Below are positions 59,299 to 64,000 of a stretch of DNA of 64,000 bases, piece after piece. Where the stretch lies: positions 6,227-70,226 of the forward strand of contig JAACZQ010000001.1 of NCBI GenBank assembly GCA_009996675.1, given 5' to 3'. A model generated the notes under the pieces. It was not told where the DNA came from. It saw only the letters and a list, made by a program, of their open reading frames with translations, and searched no databases. Within the stretch, counting starts at the first letter, position 1; each line of letters opens with the position of its first letter. Source of the DNA: Chitinophagaceae bacterium. Its GTDB lineage: Bacteria > Bacteroidota > Bacteroidia > Chitinophagales > Chitinophagaceae. Both the position numbers and the translations under genes were made by a program.

Positions 59299-62200
59299 TT
59301 AAAAATCAAATCCCAGGGAGAAATACCAGACAGGGTTTCCTTTGAATACTCCTTTCATGGGCCAGCCTGCATCGAGTTTCATGAAATAGCCCAGCAGGGT
59401 ACTGCGTACGCCGAATCCATATCCGCCGGCAAATGGTCCCAGTCCACCTGCATCAATACGAACAACCACGGGCGTGTTGGGGGAACTGATCACATCACCC
59501 GGACGCTTGATGCCATTGTATTTGCCATTCCAGGCAGTACCCAGGTCAATGAACTGGATGAGTTGGAAGTTGCGGAGGAAGGCGTTATTGATTGGTCTGT
59601 TCAACAGTGTAGAGAATACCGGGAAACGGAATTCACTGTTGATCACAAAAGCGTTATTACCGTTGGCAATATTCTGACGGTAGCCGCGCATATTCACAGC
59701 CAGTGACTGGAAGGCATAAGACTGATCGGGTGCCGGGGTATTCTGACTGTTGAACTTGGGTCCGATCCAGCCATCCACACCACCCAGGTAGTAGATCAGT
59801 TTCTGACCACCCCAGGAGAAATCAGCGGCTGCGCGACCAGCCCAGATAAAGTTGCGGTAAATTTTATAATAGTAACGTGCATCAAAGCCCAGGTTGAAAG
59901 TGGCTTTGCCATTGTATAACGATGTTTTGAATGTAGGCATATTTACATCGAGGTATACTTTGTAGCGGAGGCCATTCCAGATGTTCTGGGTAGGATTAAT
60001 GGTATTGTCGTGTACATACTCTATCCTGGATACGATGTAGCGGCTGAGGGTATCCTTGTAGCCCAATGCACCGGGATCGGGTAAGCCCGAACTATTGTCG
60101 TAGGGACGAAGGATACCGCGGTCTACCCGCATACCCACTGTAGCGCGCAAACTTTTTACTTCATTGAAGGGATAAGTAACATTGGCCTGGTAGAGGTTGG
60201 TGATCAGCATACTGTTGAACACCGTATTGTAGAAATTGGTGACATTACTTCTGTAATAAGTCATGCCCCAATCCAGTCTGCGACGCAGATTCTGGTAGGT
60301 AAAGAATACATCTTTATCACTGAGGTTGGTACCGAAGCGGAAACCTCCAACAAATTTCTGGTCTTCAAACAAATCACTCACTCCCACTTTAAATGTGAAG
60401 TTGAAATCGTTACCATTATTCAACTGAATGGGTCCGGCGCCACCACCATAGGGCTGGTAACGGTTGATGAGTACGTTATTGGTAAACCCGCTAAGCACAT
60501 AATCGCTGCTGAACTTGAGCCTGTAATCGAATAACCGGGAACGGCTGAGTACAGAGGTTTTTACCACAACAGGATCTTGCTGGAAACGGCGGGCAGTTGT
60601 ATCGGTTTTCTCATCGGCAAATTCGTTCTGGAAGAAATCCTTATTGGTATTTCTAACCGATGAATCTTTTACCGCGAGGCCATTGTTGTAGATAATGGCT
60701 TTGCCGTCGGATGCTCTTTTTTCATCCATCTGCCTTTTCATGAATTCGGTAGGTCTTGCGTTCACATTGCGTTTGTTCAACGCCTGCTCATCTACTTTCA
60801 GTTTATACAGGAACTTAAAGTCGCCTTCCCTGCGCACTTCACTCACCTGACCATTATCGCCTGCAATTCTCGTCTCAATCAGGGAGCTCTGATAGTTGGT
60901 TATGGGGAAAGTATAAGTAGAATCTTTGTATACCTGGAAATAACTTACGCTGTCCGGTTCATCTTTCTGCCAGGCCCGTAAAGTAGAGTCGAATTCTTTG
61001 GTTGAAGGATTGCGTAATAATTCATCGCCGATATAGTATAAAGTATCCAGTCCGTTTCGCTGGGTGGAGAAAAAGCCTGCCCAACGGTTACCAATACCAT
61101 TTTCATCAGATACAAATGTGAAGTGATTGGTATTGTACTGCATGGGATAACCGGCATTACCGAATTTCAGATTGGTAAGCTGCGTTAATTGCTTTTGCTT
61201 ACTGGTATTCAGGATATCCACCATGAAAATATTATAGCGGTAATTGCTGGGTAATACGGTATCGCCACCAGCTGCATTGGGGCCGGGCCTGTTGGAAGCA
61301 AAGATGATTCCTGAACGGTTGGGGAATGATACAAACGTAGGGTTCAGGTCATCATAGATATCATTGGTAATCTGCTCCGTTTTATTCTGTTCAATCTTAT
61401 AGGTAAAGATATCGGTATGTCCGTTTTTCACTGCGCTGAAAATGACGGAATTGGCATCCAGCATGAATGTGGCATCCAGTATCTGATCCAGCCCCTCTAT
61501 TTCCTGCTTGTAACGTTTGATGCGGGCAATGACATCGTATACAAACATTTTAATTTTGCCTTCTTCAGAATAGATCACCAGCAGACGGGTTCCCTTACCA
61601 TCCCAGGCCAGCAGGGGGTAATTGGGGTTCACATCGGTTTGGTTGGTGCGCACACCGCTCTTGAGTAATACACGGGCATCGTAGAAATTCTCCATCAGCT
61701 TTACACTGTAAATACCACGGTTAAATTCAACTACGGCATAATTGCTGCTGCGTGGATTGGGGTTGGCCTGGAAACGGAAGAAATCTTTTTTGGATACATC
61801 TTCCGAAACATTCAGCTGGCCTTTGGGGGCATTGCGACGCTGACGAAGATCTTTGGCATAACGATCCTGCTGAAAGAGCATGAAATCGGACAGCACATCT
61901 TTGAATTTTTTCTTGCAGACACGCTGACAGGCATTATTCAGGTTTTTATAAATACGGGCGAGGTAGAGCAGGTAAGTGATATTCTCTTTCCGGTAGCGTT
62001 CGCCGATATAGTTCCAGAAAGCATGACCCGCCAGTACGGGTTTTTCGAATGCAAACTGGTAGAATGAGTTGTATCGTCCGCCAAGTATGGCGCTTTTCAG
62101 TTCGTCGTCTTTGGCCGTACTCCAGGGTTCGGCAGCATAGGATATATAACCATCAACCAGCCATTTGGGCAGATCCAGCAGGGCCTGGTTACTGGCAAAC

Positions 62201-62676
62201 TCACCAATATCGTCGCCAAAGAGCAGGTTGTCGGTCAGTACTTTCGCGATACCTTCCCGGATTTGCTTTTTCAGGTTGGCGTGGTTACCATCGAAATACA
62301 CCACCAGTTTATTGTTCACCAGTTTGGTTACACCGCCGGCATTCTGCCAGTCGCTGCCAATACCAATATTGCTGCTTTTATAGTCGTTGTAACTATTGTA
62401 CACCACGATATTGGCGCGGCGCTGGAGGGAATATTCGACAAAATTTTCGATCGACCGCAGTTCTTCTTCGGCCACCTGGGCTACAAATTTACCCAGTTCC
62501 ACACCGCCCTGAGAGGTATAGGTATTGAAGTTGGGGGACTGGTAAAACTTCCACACAAATTTTTTGTACTGAACGCGGTTTTTCCCATATTCCACCGAAT
62601 TCACCTGTGCTCCGGAGAGGGCTGGCCAGAGAAAAAGTCCCAAAACCAATCCTTTCGTAATTCGATTCAGTTGCAT
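59299..62676 (-). CDS. outer-envelope protein: degenerate peptidase-MA-like domain, beta-propeller, C-terminal beta-barrel
   Basis: A 1125-residue exported protein (signal peptide to about 23). Residues about 30-185 resemble the peptidase MA (gluzincin) family found at the N-terminus of such proteins. Where HExxH is expected there is R140-E-G-I-A144 (QIREGIAKVLTDNLLFG), and the third-ligand motif is WLVDGYISY with Asp 175 for Glu. The zinc site is therefore lost. Residues about 340-560 have TolB/PD40-like propeller blades (DILDATFMLD-type, IIFASNRPGPN). From about 720 to the end, alternating strands end in FSLGFDF, the form of an outer-membrane beta-barrel. It may be a binding or assembly protein. 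The terminal Phe and long barrel support outer-membrane location. Confidence 0.82.
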   Translation of the reverse strand: MQLNRITKGLVLGLFLWPALSGAQVNSVEYGKNRVQYKKFVWKFYQSPNFNTYTSQGGVELGKFVAQVAEEELRSIENFVEYSLQRRANIVVYNSYNDYKSSNIGIGSDWQNAGGVTKLVNNKLVVYFDGNHANLKKQIREGIAKVLTDNLLFGDDIGEFASNQALLDLPKWLVDGYISYAAEPWSTAKDDELKSAILGGRYNSFYQFAFEKPVLAGHAFWNYIGERYRKENITYLLYLARIYKNLNNACQRVCKKKFKDVLSDFMLFQQDRYAKDLRQRRNAPKGQLNVSEDVSKKDFFRFQANPNPRSSNYAVVEFNRGIYSVKLMENFYDARVLLKSGVRTNQTDVNPNYPLLAWDGKGTRLLVIYSEEGKIKMFVYDVIARIKRYKQEIEGLDQILDATFMLDANSVIFSAVKNGHTDIFTYKIEQNKTEQITNDIYDDLNPTFVSFPNRSGIIFASNRPGPNAAGGDTVLPSNYRYNIFMVDILNTSKQKQLTQLTNLKFGNAGYPMQYNTNHFTFVSDENGIGNRWAGFFSTQRNGLDTLYYIGDELLRNPSTKEFDSTLRAWQKDEPDSVSYFQVYKDSTYTFPITNYQSSLIETRIAGDNGQVSEVRREGDFKFLYKLKVDEQALNKRNVNARPTEFMKRQMDEKRASDGKAIIYNNGLAVKDSSVRNTNKDFFQNEFADEKTDTTARRFQQDPVVVKTSVLSRSRLFDYRLKFSSDYVLSGFTNNVLINRYQPYGGGAGPIQLNNGNDFNFTFKVGVSDLFEDQKFVGGFRFGTNLSDKDVFFTYQNLRRRLDWGMTYYRSNVTNFYNTVFNSMLITNLYQANVTYPFNEVKSLRATVGMRVDRGILRPYDNSSGLPDPGALGYKDTLSRYIVSRIEYVHDNTINPTQNIWNGLRYKVYLDVNMPTFKTSLYNGKATFNLGFDARYYYKIYRNFIWAGRAAADFSWGGQKLIYYLGGVDGWIGPKFNSQNTPAPDQSYAFQSLAVNMRGYRQNIANGNNAFVINSEFRFPVFSTLLNRPINNAFLRNFQLIQFIDLGTAWNGKYNGIKRPGDVISSPNTPVVVRIDAGGLGPFAGGYGFGVRSTLLGYFMKLDAGWPMKGVFKGNPVWYFSLGFDF

Positions 62677-62732
62677 ATCCGAACTTTATTATTTTAAAAT
62701 TAGTCATTTAGCCCGTAAACCCCACAATATTT

Positions 62733-63368
62733 ATGCTACAGGTAAAGGCCTTTACTTTCAGTCCCATCCAGGAAAACACCTATGTACTGTACACTGAACA
62801 GAACAAAGCTATTATAATTGATCCCGGATGTTACTTCCCCGTTGAACAGGAAACGTTAAAAATGTTTTTCCAGGATACGCAGTTGGAGCCGGTGCAGTTG
62901 CTCAATACCCATTGCCATCTCGATCATGTTTTCGGGAATCACTGGGTTCATCAGACCTACGGACTGGAGCTGTGGCTGCACCCGAAGGAGGAGCTTTTGC
63001 TGGAACGCGCGCCCGAGTCGGGAGCCCGCTGGGGACTTCCTTTCGAAAACTATACAGGCCCCCTGCACTTTCTCCGGGAAGGAGATACGGTTTTATTGGG
63101 AAATGATGCCCTGGAACTGATTGAAGCACCGGGTCATTCACCCGGCAGCATCTGTTTTTATTGCAAGGCCCAGGGTTTTATCATTGGTGGGGATGTATTA
63201 TTCCGCGATAGTATTGGCCGGACCGATTTGCCGGGGGGCGACCATGCCACCCTGCTGAGCAGCATCCGGGAAAAACTGTTCACCTTGCCCGATGAAGTGG
63301 TGGTTTATCCCGGGCACGGGCCAGCCACTACCATCGGTTATGAAAAGCGGAATAACCCTTTTTTCTGA
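62733..63368 (+). CDS. MBL-fold hydrolase, glyoxalase II/YcbL-like
   Basis: A 211-residue cytoplasmic zinc hydrolase. The metal motif is LLNTHCHLDHVFGNHW (HxHxDH). Later ligands are in EAPGHSPGSICFY and GGDVLFRDSIGRTDLPGGD, and the last is in VVYPGHGPATTIG. All seven binding residues of the glyoxalase II-like group are visible. It lacks the C-terminal substrate domain of true glyoxalase II and so matches the short YcbL type, which cleaves thioesters of unknown nature. Its stop codon directly adjoins the stop of the convergent gene at the right edge. Confidence 0.9.
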   Translation: MLQVKAFTFSPIQENTYVLYTEQNKAIIIDPGCYFPVEQETLKMFFQDTQLEPVQLLNTHCHLDHVFGNHWVHQTYGLELWLHPKEELLLERAPESGARWGLPFENYTGPLHFLREGDTVLLGNDALELIEAPGHSPGSICFYCKAQGFIIGGDVLFRDSIGRTDLPGGDHATLLSSIREKLFTLPDEVVVYPGHGPATTIGYEKRNNPFF

Positions 63369-64000
63369 TCAGGAACCTGCAATGGCTTTGTTATAAGCCA
63401 TGATGAAAATGGCACCCAGGTTTTTATGCGGTGGCACATAATCATCAAATTTTTCTTTGGCACTGCCATTGAAACGGGCTTCCAGACTGCCCCAGAGGGT
63501 AGGCCAGTTCAGGTCTTTTTTCTGCCGCAGCCTTTCACTGATGGCATCTACCAGTCCCTGGTTAATAATACCCGTACCCACCTGTTTGGAGGAAATGATA
63601 TGGGCGGCCGGGCAGATGCTCATAACCGAATTCAGTTTCTGGTATCCGCCGCAGCTTCCCAGTAGAATGACTTTGGCGCTGGGTGCCAGCTGATCAATGG
63701 TTTGCTGGAGATAATAACTATGCCCGCGGTGAATTACCACGGTTGGTTTGAGGTTGTTTTCTTCGAGATAAGTATTCAGGCTGTCCTGTGCCAGGGCATC
63801 CAGGTCCAGGGTTTCATCCAGTGGTTTATTGGCATAAATGGTTATCGGCGCACCTTTCACTGAACTCACTTCTACCCAATTGGGTTTTTGTACAATACGC
63901 CAGTTATTGTTCCTGAATTTGTTGAGGAAGGCATTAAACACCACGCCACCATCTTTATCGCCATAAAAAAACTGCTGAATAATCACCCGGCCCTTTTCAT
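63369..64000 (-). CDS. C-terminal part of a protein with a caspase-like His/Cys pattern (cut by the window edge)
   Basis: The frame is open to the end of the window, so at least 210 residues are the C-terminal part of a longer protein; the in-frame GTG at 63986 is not needed as a start. No named family is certain. The section TVVIHRGHSYYLQ followed 20 residues later by KVILLGSCGGYQ looks like the catalytic His-Gly and hydrophobic-then-Cys motifs of clan CD (caspase-fold) peptidases. The conserved-looking ICPAAHIISSKQVGTGIIN follows. This supports, but does not prove, a cysteine-peptidase or caspase-like domain. The missing N-terminal portion lies beyond base 64000. Confidence 0.75.
   Translation of the reverse strand, partial: EKGRVIIQQFFYGDKDGGVVFNAFLNKFRNNNWRIVQKPNWVEVSSVKGAPITIYANKPLDETLDLDALAQDSLNTYLEENNLKPTVVIHRGHSYYLQQTIDQLAPSAKVILLGSCGGYQKLNSVMSICPAAHIISSKQVGTGIINQGLVDAISERLRQKKDLNWPTLWGSLEARFNGSAKEKFDDYVPPHKNLGAIFIMAYNKAIAGS

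Overview
The window comes from the chromosome of a member of the Bacteroidota, most likely family Chitinophagaceae. That placement is an inference from gene content: three SusC/SusD outer-membrane pairs, the gliding-motility ATPase GldA, a Bacteroidota-type PEP carboxylase, the mreBCD-mrdA-rodA cluster, DUF1800/DUF1501 proteins, promoter cores resembling TAnnTTTG, and A-rich leaders with no Shine-Dalgarno sequence. GC content looks to be in the mid-40s percent. I see no rRNA, tRNA, prophage, insertion sequence or CRISPR array.

Layout. 1-2.5 kb: an RND/MMPL exporter. 2.7-18.1 kb: three independent SusC-SusD pairs, each with its own AT-rich leader and downstream hairpin terminator, and a small secreted protein between pairs 2 and 3. 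No degradative enzyme, sigma factor or sensor lies among them. 18.2-26.3 kb (minus strand): a TlpA-like lipoprotein behind gatB, a DUF1028-TPR protein, a double-PDZ protein, a GNAT acetyltransferase and alaS. 26.4-32.5 kb: an M23 LytM peptidase, two small membrane proteins with TTG starts, an NTF2-like protein, an MnmD-type methyltransferase, an AlkA-type glycosylase and PEP carboxylase. 32.7-34.4 kb: ECF sigma factor, putative anti-sigma factor and a Spy/CpxP-like periplasmic protein. 34.5-41.3 kb (minus): the rod-shape operon mreB-mreC-mreD-mrdA-rodA plus a metallo-beta-lactamase-fold protein. 41.3-41.9 kb: a 620-bp non-coding block full of different short-period repeats. 41.9-46.9 kb: purD, then divergent POT and OPT peptide transporters. 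47-51.2 kb: DUF1800 and DUF1501 secreted proteins and a WG-repeat protein. 51.2-55.1 kb: acetyl-CoA synthetase divergent from an MHS-family transporter and a 72-residue membrane protein. 55.3-64 kb: gldA, eno, an FtsB/DivIC-like protein, a small orphan, nth, a 1125-residue envelope protein with a degenerate peptidase domain, an MBL-fold hydrolase, and the 3' part of a protein with a caspase-like His/Cys pattern cut by the window edge.

How the genes work together. Pairs of SusC (TonB-dependent channel) and SusD (surface lipoprotein lid) import oligomeric nutrients. The mre cluster builds the lateral wall, with the LytM peptidase possibly remodelling it. The ECF module probably senses envelope stress. 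The acs/MHS/small-protein group looks like an acetate (or other short monocarboxylate) uptake-and-activation unit.

Most unusual signals. (1) Two families of dispersed short-period repeats start exactly at stop codons: a heptamer family at the convergent 3' ends of nth and its neighbour, also present near purD, and a GATTTTTT family after alaS and purD. (2) A strict 11-bp tandem repeat lies upstream of mreB. (3) The 1125-residue protein appears to have lost the metalloprotease zinc site. (4) The truncated protein at the right edge has a caspase-like pattern. (5) The putative anti-sigma factor carries three copies of a PY-x-VP-x-x-YF motif.
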